Shown in pieces: positions 43,340 to 56,600 of a stretch of DNA of 64,000 nt (positions are counted from its first letter, which is position 1; each line of letters starts with the position of its first letter). The DNA lies in the NCBI GenBank assembly GCA_917880885.1, contig OU862919.1, positions 12,728,001 through 12,792,000 of the forward strand. The letters are read 5' to 3'. The notes beneath the pieces are model-generated. The model saw nothing but the letters and a program-made list of their open reading frames with translations, did no database searches and was not told where the DNA came from. Both the position numbers and the translations under genes were made by a program. The DNA is from Limnephilus marmoratus (lineage: Eukaryota; Arthropoda; Insecta; Trichoptera; Limnephilidae).

Positions 43340-46300
43340 AGTGCGTGAGAGTCAGCTTCGAGATCTTTGTTGATGGTGAAGTGGGAACGAGTCAAGAATT
43401 TTGTCGATGGTGAAGTGGGGAATAAGTCAATTTGAAGTTATATCGAAGAAAGTATTGTTAATGGTGAAGCGAGACCGAGTCAAGTTGAAGAATGGTGTTG
43501 ATGTAATGTATAAAAGAGTCAAGTTGAAGTAATTTGTTATTGGTGGAGTGGGATCGACTTAAGTAGAAGGGCATTCTTAAAAGTGGAGTGGGAACAAGTC
43601 AAATTGAAGAGAGTATTGTTGGTGGTGAAGTAGGAACGAGTCAAGTTGAAGAGTATTGTTTATGGTGAAGCGGGAAAGAGTCAAGTTGAAGTCACATTGA
43701 AGAATTTAAATGGATTTACAACGGATTTGTGCCATCCGAAATTATATGCAATATTGTGAAATTCCAGCCTTGCTTGATTTTATGTCGAGACTAAAATGGA
43801 TTAGTATTGGAATATCTGACACTGTCGCTAGAGTTGAATCTGACAGCTACGGAAAAGCTTACGACAGTGGACATATTCCGATATTGATAATATTATCTAA
43901 ACTTTGAATTGGATAAAGCGTTAATATGTATATTGAAATTAAATCTCCTATAGACAATAGTCACTAGAGGTTGATTTTTGGCACCATTTGCACATTACAA
44001 CTGCTCTGGATTGAGCATTGCACACTCAAGTTAGTCAAATGTTAAGCAGCCAATCGAAGATTCGCCCACTCATGTTTTTGACCTTCCAAATCCATTAATT
44101 ATTATATTTATATGCTTCTATAGCCACATTATTGGATTTGCGTATCAATCGCGTCTCTTCTGAATATTTGGATAACTTGAGTCGGCATAGTTCAATTCGG
44201 AGCAGTCCCATTAAATCAGTGAATATTTGAACATTGTAAATGTATTCTAACAGCATTTGAAGTGGTGATTGTTTATTATAATGCTCCGTTAGTGCAAAAG
44301 CATAATTTGTTTAGCCACTCGGGTCACTTTGATTAAAATAAGTAGACTGAACTCCATCTATGGAGAGTGGTAAAAGCAAAAGACTTAACTTTATTTCAAA
44401 TTGCTGTTGTTGCTGAAGTTTTATAAAATTAGTCTATTATCTATTATGTACTCAACACAAAGTATGTTTGGTAATAACAATTCCAATACATATTATTTAT
44501 CCACCGGAATTGTTATCTCGTAAGTCTCAATGTACAGGACTTGTACATAACTTTTAAATAATATATATTATGTATGTTGCCTTTAGTAAAAAGCTTATAA
44601 TATATATTTGTATATATGTAATAACATTATGTAGCACTATGATCTCTCCAACTTGTTTGTAACTAACCTTATCATGCATGCTTGTTATATTACATACAAC
44701 TTTCTAATGCACATTTTAAATATGGCAAACCTAGCTTAGATTTAACAGTGGCGGTAAAAATAACAAGTCAATCAACTGATCCATAATGATGTAGGAATCT
44801 ACTAATAGTGTTGCTAGAAGTGAATTAAAATATTGAACTCTCTCACTGTCTTAATAGCTAGGATCCAGAGCTCTTTCACTATTTTAATAGCTTAAAGTAT
44901 CTTTTTTTACTCACTTAATAGCTCTCTTAAAAGCGGAGTGTTTTGAAATGCATAACTCTTTCACTATCTTCAAGAACTTTTTTACTCACTTACGGCCTCT
45001 GTTTCCAATCCTACTAATCAACCGCTAAGCCGAAACTAAGGCTCAACTCAAATGCTCAAATGCATCACTACGCTCTTTCCAACACACGAGCATCGCTTTA
45101 AGCATCGCTCAATCTAAGGAAGCCGGACTAGTGGATTAAGCTCATCTCAGCAAAGCAAAGTATAAAAAGTGTCAACAGAGTGGCGCCAAGCCAAGTGCCA
45201 AGTACCGAGGTACCGACGCGACAACGGCAAAGGTCAAGTTGACACTTTATTTTCAATATATTTTATATGTTTCTTTAAAAAATATAAAATGCCAGTTTAT
45301 GGATAACAGTATTTAATAAAAGAAATTATGTGTGTTAATAATAAATACAATAATTAACTCTTTAATATTAATTTAACATTGAAAGTTTTTACTTTGATGC
45401 CATTTTATTGTCTATTATGAAAGTGGGCTGGGGTCACTTAAGATAATCAACGATAAAATATTTGAGAACAATTTGAATCGAGCGTTACCTTTAAAATACT
45501 TACAAATCGCTTAGCTGATTGCAGACTCAGATTGGTCCATCAAAAGTTGGGAACAACGGCCGTTAATCTACGAATGTTTTAAAATGCAGAACTATTTTAC
45601 TTAATAGCTAGGAGTGTCTTAAATTGCAGAGCATTTTTTACGATCTTAATTGTGTATTAATAGGCACACATTAATCACATTCTTAGTAGCTTCAGGTGTA
45701 TTAATATGCTGAACTACTTACTATTTCACTGTCTTAACAATTTCGGGCAAAGTATTTTTTTTTCTTAATTAAAAGCACTATTTTTGCAGTGTGTAATATC
45801 AGCCTTAGAAAATCGATCGTATTAAATATATTATTATAAATCATTTAAGTGTAATTAGCAACGAGAATGAACTTGTAAAGGAAAGGAGGTGCATTTACAA
45901 TAATCCGAATTAAGAATGATTGTGCCTTCCTTATTGGTTTTAGCGGTACGTAGTTGTGTTGATTAACAAATTGCATGTTCCTAAAATTAATTTAAACTGA
46001 TTAGATATTGGCCATTATATGAAATTCTTGCAAAATCTCTAACATTGTCGGTGGATAATTTGTCACGTGAATGCAGAACTATGCAAAGCTTCATCAACCA
46101 GTTTAAATTTTTTATTGTTTTAGTCGGGTCACCATTAATAACCTCACTGTATTAGGTATTATGTAGGTGTCAGGTTTTGTAAGCACCTTGGCTCCTTTAC
46201 TCTTTGGTGCCATGGCAAGTCAGTGCCCAGAATGGACTGCTCTAATCGTCCCTGATTTTTTTACTCAACCCAACATGTTCTAAAATAAAGAGTTCTAGTT

Positions 46301-48790
46301 CATTAAACAACATAATTACACACACATTTGAAACACAATATGTTAATTTACAAATGTCTAAATCCAAATGGATCCCTTGTAAAAATTGCTCAAGCTAAGG
46401 GTAGTTCTGGATTCAATTGATAAGTTAAGTTTATAAGGAAATTTTGAAAATTTTTGGAGCAATTAAGTTTGCTATTGCTAGCTGAAAGATTTATTTTTTT
46501 CTATTTTCACAACCCTTAGTTTGGTTGAATTACATACATATTTTCAATTCTGTTATAACAGAATTAAGGTTAACATTTTTTACTCTTTTAAAACCTAACC
46601 AATAATTTTGTACATTTATTTTTTAATATTTCTTTTCGTGATTTTTTTAAAGATTTATTCTGATCACTGTCAATTTAATTTCCCTCCGATTAAGAAGTTA
46701 AGGAATGAGTTTGTCCATTGTTTTTCTAGACCCTTTTCCTTAAAAGATAGTTGAATCAAGTCCTGCATTGACCACTGTTTTCTACATATTTGTCTAAATA
46801 TGTTTGTACAAACGAGAATGGTTTTGAAGGTTACTTGTTATAAGAAAAGAAGTTAAAGGGTTAAGTCTTATTTTTATGTGCATTTATAATTTTGCGCTTT
46901 TTTGTACTTACAATATTTTAAAAAATCCAGCCATTACCAATTATGTATATAATTATTATTATCAAATATCAGTATGGATTACATATTGACATAAGAAGTT
47001 AAACCCGCCATTCACAGAATTACATTTAGACTGTTTTGTTTATTGGATTGGAATTCCACTAATAGAAAAAAATCTCCTGATTTGTGTTTACGTTGAAAAA
47101 AAAGACTGAATCGGAATTACATACTTAAAATTTATCAGTCTACATATCTTTTTTCCTGAGGAACATTCAGACGAAACTGAAACCTGTTTGTTTATTTATA
47201 GATTTTTTCCTACAAAAAATGAAGCATTATTTATTTGGTTTCCCGCTGTTTATGTATTCTACTTATGTATTCCTATTAACAATATATATTATTACATTAT
47301 GATTGATAAAACTTGATGTAGCAGCATGTAACTGATGAACATTGCTGCAGAAGGTAGTTAGTACCCGATGCTTGATTACTTTAGCCATCAAGTTGGACTT
47401 GTCTCAACCGTTGAATGATTGTAAAGTGATCTGTAAGGTCCGCTTACACACCCAAATACTAGGTGTGCTACTTTATAAGTTTCGTTACAAATTACAACAA
47501 ATTTAGAAAACTGCCATATTATAAAAAGTTAACTAATCGTGCGTTAGGGAGTATTGTTAATTATTATTTATTGAAATGCATTTTGGATTAGAATTAATGT
47601 GCACTTATCTTGTATGCAGATTATTCCATAGTTTTTCTTACATTCCTTCAGTGCAAAATGATGAATATCTGGCTTTTTGCATTCTATACCGACTGACTGA
47701 GATGGAATTTTGCTTAAATTGATAAATCAGTGTACAAATAGTTTAAATGCTTACAATGCATACTGTTATCTATATTATCAATGCAGTTAGCCGATTAAAT
47801 TCTAGTAATCATTTAAGTTTTAAAAATACTGTTTAACAAAATAAATTTAACTGTATTTTCTCACTATGTACATACTCTCTCAAATTTTGTAAGTTATTTA
47901 AACGAGCATGCTATGATCAACTAGGAAGATAATTAACATTCGCCACTAATGGCATTAAATAATGTGTGCCTTGAGGCATGTATTCATTTTAAAAGAAAAT
48001 GTATGAGAGAAAATAAAATGAGTGGCGCGTATGTCTGAAACTACATATACACATCAGGTTAATAACTTAACATATTGGCATAAACCCCTTTCTTTGCAAA
48101 GTATCTCATCTGCAAATTTGTTTTTACAGCAGCAAACTTCAAAGTTACAAAAATTATTATTAAAAAAAAATTGATTTGTTTTGTAATTACATATGTCGTA
48201 CATATTCACACACTAAGAAATAAAAACTTTATTTTTTTAATATAAATTTTTCACTATATTTTGTGACAAAACTGCTTCAAATTTTTCTTCTATAATGATT
48301 CCTGTTTGCAGATAAAGTACTTCACATAGATTACGTCCTTTGTAAGATGTATTCAATTTAATCTTGTAATATTCAAAAGTGCTGTACAATAATAGCTTGT
48401 AGTCGTAAATATAAACTCACAATCGTTTTGTAGTGAAAATGTAAGAAATTCATTCTCCAAAAATAGCTGGAAAAAGAAATTGTCCCAATAAGTTTGTATC
48501 CAAAATATTCCACTTTTCAAAATAAAGATGGACAGAACGAGTAATTATTTAAGGAATTTACTAACATTGAGCTACGAAGATTTACCAAATATTGCATTGC
48601 GTATTTATTGTTTCTGTACTTATTTTTAGGTTATAGATATTATGTAGAATGATTTTGTTACGTATAATTTACGCATTGAGAGATGCACCCATACATTACT
48701 GTTTATATCTAGTCAATGTTTTAATTTTTCACAGTTATTTGTAGGCAAACTCTATAACAGTCAAAATAAAAATGATCTTATCGATGTCTT
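43340..48790 (+). other. likely long 3' UTR / downstream region of the TRIM gene
   Basis: Over about 5.4 kb no transposon terminus, LINE piece or tRNA-like unit was recognised, unlike the rest of the window. Several AATAAA signals occur, for example near 45316, 46280, 47840, 48225, 48515 and 48764. Transcription end cannot be fixed without RNA data. Confidence 0.4.
43360..43690. repeat. degenerate tandem repeat just after the TRIM stop
   Basis: GGTGAAGYGGGAAMGAGTCA followed by AGTTGAAG recurs about seven times at intervals of roughly 35-65 bp. It starts 20 bases after the stop codon, so it would lie in the 3' UTR. Confidence 0.8.
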
Positions 48791-49002
48791 GTTTTCATGC
48801 AAATACCTTTTTACCCTCGGAGGAAATATATTATTCCTCCAAGCCTTTACCACATCAAATATTTCATGGCTATATCAAATTCTCTAATAATTACCTACAA
48901 ATTTGATGATGGTTCATCCTTTCTGACTAAAAGCGGCCTGCGGATATGCGGCCTGATGGTATTAGAGTTTGTTGCCATAACTGAAATAGTAGGTGTAGAC
49001 TT

Positions 49003-49075
49003 GTATGTATGAATGTGATTGAAGCTAGCCGTTAACCAAGTTGTCTGGAGATCTGTCCTCCGCAAATGGTATGGG
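49003..49075 (+). mobile_element. RTE LINE 3' fragment
   Basis: TGTATGAATGTGATTGAAGC and TTGTCTGGAGATCTGTCCTC parallel the RTE end at 11950-12035. Only about 70 bp remain. Confidence 0.45.
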
Positions 49076-49243
49076 CTTTTTAGATGAAGAAAATATATAT
49101 AAGTTAATTGCACAAACAAAAGCTAATCTATTACCGTGACGGAAATGGTAAAGGCTTTGTAGTTGATTTCGCTCAGCAAACCTCACTTAACAAACCACGC
49201 TCAACAAACCTCAACATACATACATTCAGTCGCGTTTGCGTTT

Positions 49244-49312
49244 ACGCCACCGGGATTTGAACCGCATCCTCCACATTGCTATTTGAGTGCCTTACCCTGA
49301 ACCATGGAGGCT
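49244..49312 (-). repeat. tRNA-like sequence, possible SINE
   Basis: The minus strand has CCATGGTTCAGGGTAAGGC (A-box-like) and GCGGTTCAAATCCCGG (B-box). The D-arm and anticodon arm do not fold well. Confidence 0.45.
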
Positions 49313-49426
49313 GCTGTCATTGTTTGAAAGTTAAGTATTTTGCGGAAATCGACCAGTTGACTCTGTTTTCTGCTATATGTGTTTTGAGAAACAGTCATAT
49401 GAAAGATGAGTGCCATGAGCGCTTTA

Positions 49427-49785
49427 GGGGGTGTTCAAGTATTACGTAACGCAATTTTTGAAGATTTTTCATGTAACGCACCGTAATATTTTTTCGTAAA
49501 CCCCTCCCCGCCCCTAAACGTTTCGTAACGCCTAAGTGACAATTTTTACCTGAAAGTCACTATTAAGTTGCGCAAAGTACTGGAAAGTCGCTTAAATACC
49601 TTTTTTCTTGTTTTAATTGCGTTTGCGGTTATAAATAAAACAAGAGATTTGGAGAACGAAAAGGGTTGCCAACTTGGAAGATTTTAATTGCCTAATTTTT
49701 TTATCTAAATAAAGAAAAACATGTTACGTAACGCACAGTAATGTTTCACAAGACCCCCCCCCCCAAGTGCGTTCAACTAATATTT
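49427..49785. mobile_element. MITE-like element with GGGGGTGTTCAAG terminus, right end decayed
   Basis: The left end GGGGGTGTTCAAGTATTACG runs on into TAACGC. The inverted theme GTTACGTAACGC recurs near 49725, followed by a C run (49755-49765). The right terminus is imperfect. The internal C/G runs resemble the MITEs at 15207 and 16206. Confidence 0.5.
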
Positions 49786-50574
49786 CGGAAGGCGATTACT
49801 ATGAATTTTTGTATTAAAATGGCCTGACTGATTGATTCATAGAATTGACCTTACTCGGTCGGATGACAACACTATCTTATTTTTGCCAAAATTGTGGACT
49901 TGTTGGTTTCTGCAAAACTAGGTTCAATTGTACGTTCGCCTAAATATCTGAACAAATTTCCTGAATCAGAAGAAAAAAATGACAAGTGTGTGCAGTTCAC
50001 ATGCGGTAGAAGTAATACATTCCGAAAATTAAAGTAGACTTGGAATGGCAACTGTGGGGCTGCGAAGCACCGTATAAAGGCGAGACCGATCATTCTATCC
50101 CATTCTCTTGCAGGCTGAATCCTAGATGATAAATGTATGTGTTTGTCTCTTTTTAGTGTTGTTTTTTTGTTTCATCTAGTTTCAAATCACAACGGTGCCA
50201 AAGAAGTTTTCATTTAAAAAAGAAGGATCTTCTGTATCTACTCTCTGTTGGAGGAATTCCTCAAGACTACAATAGTAGGTTCACACATTTCTATTTTAAT
50301 TGATCAACTCGACACTTGAAAGTACATATATTGGACAAGTGTGAACCCTCTTTCAACAAAATTGAACAAATTTTTTTCAAACAATTCTTTTCATTCAGTT
50401 TTAGTTGATTAACTAAAATTGAAACATCTGAAAACTATGTGACTTTCCAATTGAGAAGAATTTGACAAATGAATTCTAACTTAGATTCAATTTTGTTTCT
50501 ACTTGTATGTGTACAGTATCAGTAATATAAATGATAATTTGTATGTATATTATACCCTCCCCTCCTTATTAAAA

Positions 50575-51980
50575 TAAATATCGACGTCGATATATCGAGG
50601 AAAAAATATCGATATATCGGTCAAATTTTCAAGAGATTTTACGTTTTTAAAATAATAGTGTATTCAGCTCAATATTATCAATAGTAATTTTTGTACACAA
50701 TTTGCTTTTTTTAACCCTTCGAATAATAAGAAAATAATTTTCTGTCAAATTTTGCCTATCAAGGTTTGCGCGCAAAATTCCTGGTTCTTCCCATGCATTT
50801 TAAATTAATGTTCCTATTTATTGGTTTTTTTTAACGCTTTTGCAAAAACAAAAATTGTTCTAAAATTTAGATAAAATAATCTTTCCGGTGTGTTTATTAG
50901 AAATCAACATTTTTGTTTCTAAATATTAAAATTTTAATTTTGGAAATTTAAATTGGCTAAAAAATGCGTACCTTCGAATATTCGAATTAAAGTAATTAAA
51001 ATAGAATAAACTTAAAATTTAAAATACAGACTCCTTTTCTAAAAAAAATTGGTAATAAAACTGTCACCTCACTTTTTATCACTTTCATACAATTTTATTT
51101 TAAAATTAAATGTGTGATACGGCACAAATTGGCGAAAAATTAAACCGTCACTTTTGATCGGGTTTGTAAAATATCTGAAAAACCTAGCTCATATAATTCT
51201 AAGACAACGAGAAGCATTATTTCATTCCGTTTCTAACATAAAAGAAATCACAAATATTCGCATGACGGGAAGAGAGATATCTAACTTTTAATAATGCACT
51301 GTCGCTCTGGGACAATCTGGGTCTCCTGTTATTATAACGGCATATGATGTTTTGGGACAACTTGGGTCTCCTGTGATTAGACGGGTTAATGTACAAAAAT
51401 CTTAATAAAAATGAAGGTATTTTTATCACTATTCATTTTTATTACGTAATAATTACAAAAATATCAAAAACTAAAAAGCTGTCTTCTAACTTATATGTAA
51501 ATGTACAAAGTTTGTATGCGTCTCAGTAACATTCTATTGGCGTATTAATCTGTCAAAAAGGACTTCGTGTTTGGAACAAGGTATAGTCAGTAATCATAGA
51601 CAATTGGGAACCAACACAGGAGTGGCTTAAAAAAAATGGCGAAAAATAGCATACATTTATATGTACGTACCTACACACGCGAGATAGTATTGGTGATCAC
51701 AAATACTAATGCAAAGACAATAGATTTGTAAGCTATTAATAGTTAAAATTTCAACCGCCAGATGTCATGACCCAATACAGTTACTTTTTTCCGTTCGTTC
51801 CTATACGGTTTTGGATTCTAGTGACTTTAAATACATAAATTTAAAAAAATATTGTTTTTGATACAATTTCCGATATTAGATATTTTGTATCGATATATCG
51901 GATTAAAATATATCAGCTAAAAATATCGATATTTTGAATTAAAAATATCGATATATCGATATTTTTTCAACAAGCCTACC
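50575..51980. mobile_element. possible element bounded by TATCGATA-rich ends
   Basis: Both ends carry clusters of ATATCGATATATCG (50582-50622, and several copies at 51890-51968) in inverted arrangement. In between is AT-rich DNA with no long frame. GGGACAAYYTGGGTCTCCTG is repeated at 51308 and 51354. The exact boundaries were not resolved. Confidence 0.4.
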
Positions 51981-52530
51981 AAAGATGCCATAAGCCTTGA
52001 GGATGTGGTCCAAGTACGAAAATAAGGTGGATTTGGATGATTTTTTAAATTATTTTGAACCACTTTCATCCCTCTTATCTCAGAAGCAAATCCAAAACAA
52101 TGTGTAGACGCCAAAACATGAAAATGTGAACTGTAAAAAGGTAGAATATAAAAAAATGGTATATTGGATTTGGATAGTTTATATTTTACCATTCCATGTG
52201 TCGTTTGGTGGAAAAGGAAAAAGGATTAATGGTATTTTATTGAAATAAAACAAAGAAAGCTCGATTACCAGCAATAGATATTTATTATCCTATTACTAAT
52301 TACAGATATAAATAAATCACACTAAAATATCATAAATCTAAATAATTTAATGTAAAGTAAATATACATAGTACATCGATTTGAATTTAATCAGAAAATAT
52401 TGAATTTTTCATATAAAAAATTAATAATTGGGATTCGTCTAAAAATTTTCACCATGTTTCTGCTCAATATGCAATGACAATTCTACGAAAGGAGACTTGT
52501 TCTCGAATAAATCTTTTTTTGGTCATTTTA

Positions 52531-52845
52531 ATTAAATACTGAAAAACACTCAAAAGTGTTGGCATGTTTCAGTAATTAAATACTGAAAAACACTCAAAAG
52601 TATTGGCATGTTTCAGTAATTAAATACTGAAAAACACTCAAAAGTGTTGGCATGTTTCAGTAATTAAATACTGAAAAACACTCAAAAGTGTTGGCATGTT
52701 TCAGTAATTAAATACTGAAAAACACTCAAAAGTGTTGGCATGTTTCAGTAATTAAATACTGAAAAACACTCAAAAGTGTTGGCATGTTTCAGTAATTAAA
52801 TACTGAAAAACACTCAAAAGTGTTGGCATGTTTCAGTAATTAAAT
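52531..52845. repeat. 44-bp satellite with internal dyad symmetry, seven copies
   Basis: Copies start at 52531, 52575, 52619, 52663, 52707, 52751 and 52795 and are nearly identical. Each unit contains nested inverted repeats: TACTGAAA with TTTCAGTA outside, and AACACT with AGTGTT inside (loop CAAA), the bulge GGCATG between, and spacer ATTAA. Confidence 0.97.
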
Positions 52846-53103
52846 GTTTTGTAGATGAAATATAATAAAAATGACACATGTCCTTCAAGCTAACTTCTAA
52901 TGGGACATGCTCAATATATAAGAACACAATAATTCAATCATGAAAAGTTATGAATTTGACTTTTTCAATATGTACTTTGTATTTAGACATTCTTGGACAT
53001 AGTTATGTTTTTGGAAGGAGGTAATTCCTCCGATCGTAGAATTGTTATATTATCGCCAAGAGTACTAAAGATTACAAATGGTTACATAGACATTGATCTA
53101 GAT

Positions 53104-53643
53104 CAGGGGTCTCCAAACTGTTTAGCCTAAGGGCAAAGTCCCTAGCTATATGGTATTATAGGGAAATAGGGACCACAATGCTAAGCACATGCCCATGTTG
53201 TGGTGGTTGAATTCAAATAGAAACGATTGACTTGCAGTGCAACAAATTTTTAAATAAAAATATTTAAAATCATTACGGGGTTCTTCCACTCACAGGTTCT
53301 GATCAGATTCATAAATTTGCTCATGGCTTTTTCTGCTCTCGGCACTACTTATCTATGTGAAAAAACATTCTCCAAAATAAAATATACAAAAAGAAAGTTA
53401 AAATCCAAATGAACTGATAAAAGCATTTGAAGTCGCTGCTGATAATTTCCACTAACAAAGTTGATCCACAACTGTAAACGGAAAGTTACCGCTACATAAA
53501 TCTTATTAATCATGATTATAATGTTAAATTCCATTATGTATGGCAGTTATTATGTTTATTAATTGGTCGATAAATAAGATTACTTACTTTGTAAATTTTA
53601 GTAATCAAAATAAATTATGGCGGGTCAAGATTGGAGACTCCTA
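53104..53643 (+). mobile_element. hAT element remnant with transposase C-terminus
   Basis: Termini are CAGGGGTCTCCAAACT and the inverse of TAGGAGTCTCCAATCT. Target duplications are ATCTAGAT (53096-53103) and ATTTAGAT (53644-53651), one difference. Inside, plus-strand frames read MAFSALGTTYLCEKTFSKIK (53321-53380) and LIKAFEVAADN, the hAT dimerisation region. Most of the transposase is deleted. Confidence 0.85.
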
Positions 53644-53654
53644 ATTTAGATTTA

Positions 53655-56600
53655 AAAGTTAATAAAAAAAAAGGAAAAATAAACCGATGAAGTGAAAAAT
53701 ACAAACAACGGGATATTAGTTGAGCTGTTTAATTTTGGTCCAGAATCAAGACGTGCCAAATATTTAATTACACATAGCCTAGAGGTAAACCTATGAATAG
53801 TTTTGTTAAAAATAAAAGGTAAATACATTTTATAAGTTAGTAATATCAAACAGATTTGTTTTGTATATCTACAGACAGTCACTTAAACATAGATATGCAT
53901 TACAACTTCCATCTATTAGAAGTACATTGCGTGGTTATCAACACAAGAAAGGGGGGTTTTCCAACACCCATCCGGCCAGAAGAGACTCGACACATTTACA
54001 CACCTCATTCTCTGGACTGATTATTATCATTTGGTACAGTAAAAGTAGAAAGGTGTCATTTCTGGTACCATGAATAAAATTCTATTTCAACGAAGTTATC
54101 ACAAAACAATTGATTTTATTTTCTGTTTTGCCTCCTAATGCTTTCAATAACTTATGTAAATAATTTTAAAATGAGTTATTGGCTGTCTAACATAACTTAA
54201 ATGTCAATAATCTGACCATACAGTAAAATATCCAAACCTAATATAATATCTGGGGCGCAATACTGTCAATGATGAAATAATATCAAATTCAATCCTTCTA
54301 CGAATTAGTTGTAACTGTAAAGGGGGACAATATTTTGTTGGAATCAATGTAGAATCACTGAAATGGCAGTGTATTAGGGTATTGCATCAAAACATACAGA
54401 CAACGTAGTTACCCTAAAATATCTATTGACTAATAATAATATTATTATTGTTACTGGTAACACTTCAACAACATGATCAAAGGAATAATATCGTCTTAAT
54501 AGACCACCATATTATCAATGTTAAAATAAAAACAAATGAAGAAAGTTTCTGGTGTAAATAATACCTTTTTTAAATTAATCTCATTCTAATTGCCAATAAT
54601 TGTTTCAAAGTAAATATGTATAAAAAAAATCTTTATTAAAAACCAAGAGTCATTGTAATAAAATCACAATATTAATTTCACTTCAATCACTTTGAAATGG
54701 AAATAAGGTTATTTGTATTATAACTTTTGTCAATATTACAATATATATGTGGAGTAAAAACCCCTGTTCATGTAACATTAAAATGTACATTAAAATGTTC
54801 AAATAGAAACCACTTTTCCACGAACAAGGAATTTCTCCATCCACTAAAGTATTTTATAAAATATACATTTTACAAAAAATACAATAAATGTGGAAGTTTA
54901 CATTAAATGGTTTGTTATAAATGTTTTTTCAACAGTAGAAGAAAAACCATTTGAGGAAGTAATTTGTTTGTATAAATATATTTTTATATTCAACTAAAAC
55001 GATCTTAAAAATAATTATCATTTATTATCGTAAGACAGAAATGATGGTAGTAATTTAAGAGTATTGCTGTTTTGTTTGAAATTTAGTTAAAATGCGGAAT
55101 TGAGTGAAAATGAACACAAGTATTTTAAGTTATTACTGTATACTATTTCCGAAGATGGCAATAGTAGTTGGGTAATGGGCAATGGGCAGCCTTCTTGTAA
55201 AAATATTCTTGTGTTGTAAAGTTTGGAAGATGCAAGCCATGGTGTATACACAAAGCAAGTTTATTAAAATCCTTAGGTCTACTGATATAACAATGTATCC
55301 GCTAGAAAATGTCATCTAATCTATTATGTTTTATAATTATATTCCTCTCATTCAAATTCTCTCGCGCTCTCGGAAAGGGACAGTTATTCTCAAACTAACA
55401 ACTGAGCATATTGTTTCTCAATGGTTGGAAGGAGATAGTTTCAAATAAACAGTCTGCTATGAACAGTCCATCCACACAAGAAAGACATTTCCAAAGTAAA
55501 ATACAAGGTCATTTAAAAAAGGATGAAGTCACATTGCGAAACAAGTTATTATTGATAAAATAGATAAATGGCACAATTATCTTACATCATCCGTATATTC
55601 GCATCATTGGACACGATCATCTAACCTCGCATATGCTCTCTTAATCACTACATACTCACTGGAGTCACGTATTTTAATATGGGAACTTAGAGATAGATTA
55701 GTTTATCATATCCGCACTCCACTTGAATGTGTTTGTCACAAGATTGTTTCACAGATTTAAGCAATAGTTTGGTTCACTGGCGACACAGTGTCTGGAGCGG
55801 AGGGACGCCTGCCCTTTACTTAACCTATCGCACGCACCGCCGCACCACTTTCTCTCCCGAGACACGAGCCGTGAGTCCGCACGTGACACGACTCCTACAC
55901 GAGCCCCGATGCTGCAACAGCCAGAGGAAACCACCAAGTCTGTCTGGCTAATGGTTCTCTCTGGCTAATGGAGTCGGTTGCACCAATTTTGGATAATGTT
56001 TGTGTGAAACATAAAAGAGGGGATCTTGAAAGAAAGGATGTGATGGATATTTAAATGAAATGAATGTCTGAAAAGGTAACAAATAGTAACATGATGTTTC
56101 GATTGATCAACTAAATTTCTATAAAATGGAAAAAGATAATATTATTCAATTAAAACAATTTAAAAAACCAAGTGCACAAAAGTTGACACAAATAAATTAG
56201 ACGAACAGAGATCGAAAATAAACTATTGTTTTGCGTAATATTATTATTCCAATCCGGCAAACTAAAATGGTTGAGCACTCAAATTGTGCATATTTCATAA
56301 TTTATAATGTCTCTCTCAGTCAAAAGTACAAATACTTAGTTAAATAGGGGTTTTTGTAATAATTTTTTCTAACAGCAAGTACACCAAATACACATTTAGC
56401 TACAGTGAGTATATAAACATGGCAGACTTGATTCAATCTCATCGCTTGTAAGTCACCTAACCTTCATCTCATTTAAATTAAACATATTCGTGTGTTAAAC
56501 CAAAGGAAGTGTTAAATCCACCAAGCAAACTGAACATTGTCACTTCAATTATCATTTAACTTGTTATAAATATTGCTATTTAAAATGCCAATGTTCACTT

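Noticed and set aside
50575..51980. TATCGATA clusters as a DREF-regulated promoter
   Set aside because: The motif matches the DRE core, but the clusters occur as inverted ends of an AT-rich repeat with no gene nearby.
52531..52845. CRISPR-like regular repeat
   Set aside because: Units are contiguous satellites without unique spacers, in a eukaryotic genome. The 100-bp array at 8446 is rejected for the same reason.
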